A DNA stretch of 64,000 bases from Thermoplasmatales archaeon (GTDB lineage Archaea > Thermoplasmatota > Thermoplasmata > Thermoplasmatales > Thermoplasmataceae), in the NCBI GenBank assembly GCA_026127925.1, contig JAJSLM010000001.1:372001-436000 (forward strand). The letters are read 5' to 3'. Position 1 is the first letter of the stretch, and each line of letters begins with the position of its first letter. The notes under the pieces are model-generated. The model did not search any database, was not told where the DNA came from, and saw nothing but the letters and a program-made list of their open reading frames with translations. A program made the position numbers and the translations under genes. Positions 63,914 through 64,000 of the stretch are shown here, piece after piece.

Positions 63914-64000
63914 ATGACAATTAATAAACCGCCTATGCGAAAAGCTGGGCATAGTAAATTGACATTTTTTGCGGTAGTGATGGGTATTTTGGTATTTATT
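63914..64000 (+). CDS. Start of a small membrane protein gene (cut by the window end)
   Basis: From ATG 63914 the frame reads MTINKPPMRKAGHSKLTFFAVVMG onwards, open to the end of the window (29 codons). A basic N-terminus followed by a hydrophobic helix suggests a membrane protein. It is two bases after the previous stop, so it is probably co-transcribed. The rest is outside the window. Confidence 0.4.
   Translation, partial: MTINKPPMRKAGHSKLTFFAVVMGILVFI

Noticed and set aside
1-64000. CRISPR array or restriction-modification system
   Set aside because: No regularly spaced repeats and no cas, methylase-specificity or nuclease gene set were seen anywhere in the window.

Overview
The window looks like chromosome of a thermoacidophilic archaeon of the Thermoplasmatales (Thermoplasmatota), possibly near Cuniculiplasma or Ferroplasma; genus and species cannot be fixed from the sequence. 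The grounds are archaeal information-processing genes throughout (MCM, Orc1/Cdc6, Rpo7, Spt4, RpoN, L18e/L13/S9, S24e/S27ae, S3Ae, L40e, NMD3, TrmJ, archaeal AspRS), an intron-containing tRNA-Met, the archaeal-type FBP aldolase/phosphatase, many TATA boxes about 25 bp upstream of start codons (leaderless mRNAs), and a modest-GC genome with short spacers.

Layout. 0-11.3 kb: aspS (partial), NfeD-type membrane protease, ROK sugar kinase, HTH_10 regulator, tRNA-Thr, then mcm-DUF424-ubiE-like and pyruvate kinase, FKBP isomerase and trmJ. 11.4-13 kb: rpl18e-rpl13-rps9-rpoN-tRNA-Pro behind a promoter carrying paired ACCGGT palindromes. 13.6-19 kb (minus strand): small membrane protein, S27ae-S24e-dephospho-CoA kinase-Spt4-Rpo7, and a tandem pair of MutS-like ATPases. 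19.4-23.9 kb: acyl-CoA dehydrogenase, NMD3, arginine deiminase, S3Ae, tRNA-Met. 24-27 kb: an AT-rich accessory patch of secreted and membrane proteins of unknown function. 27.3-35 kb: DsrE-like protein, MFS permease, a penicillin-acylase-like exoenzyme with a membrane partner, a CBS-domain APC transporter and DUF763. 35.6-42.6 kb: a 1713-residue Lhr-like helicase and a membrane/winged-helix/surface-protein cluster. 43.4-47 kb: Zn-dependent dehydrogenase and molybdenum-cofactor genes (ThiF/MoeB, MoaB, MoaC, MobA). 47.1-55.5 kb: FBP aldolase/phosphatase, site-2 protease, L40e-PurQ, UPF0200 kinase and 2-oxoacid:ferredoxin oxidoreductase. 55.5-61.8 kb: LysE exporter, methyltransferase, Orc1/Cdc6, FolC, a zinc-ligand-less AlaX-like protein and a zinc-ribbon membrane protein. 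61.9 kb to the end: tRNA-Cys followed at once by a broken tyrosine recombinase and small element genes, i.e. the left edge of an integrated element that runs out of the window.

Together the metabolic genes fit a peptide- and sugar-degrading heterotroph: sugar kinase, pyruvate kinase and FBP aldolase/phosphatase for glycolysis and gluconeogenesis, ferredoxin-linked 2-oxoacid oxidation, acyl-CoA dehydrogenase, arginine deiminase, amino-acid transport and an extracellular amidase. Long spacers often hold decayed transposase-like reading frames. The points most worth checking are the rpl40e-purQ junction (stop codon inside a 12-bp hairpin, purQ in the same frame and with no usual start), the MutS-like pair with altered Walker B residues, the AlaX-like protein with all four zinc ligands replaced, the paired palindromes at the rpl18e promoter, and the secreted/membrane gene patch after tRNA-Met.
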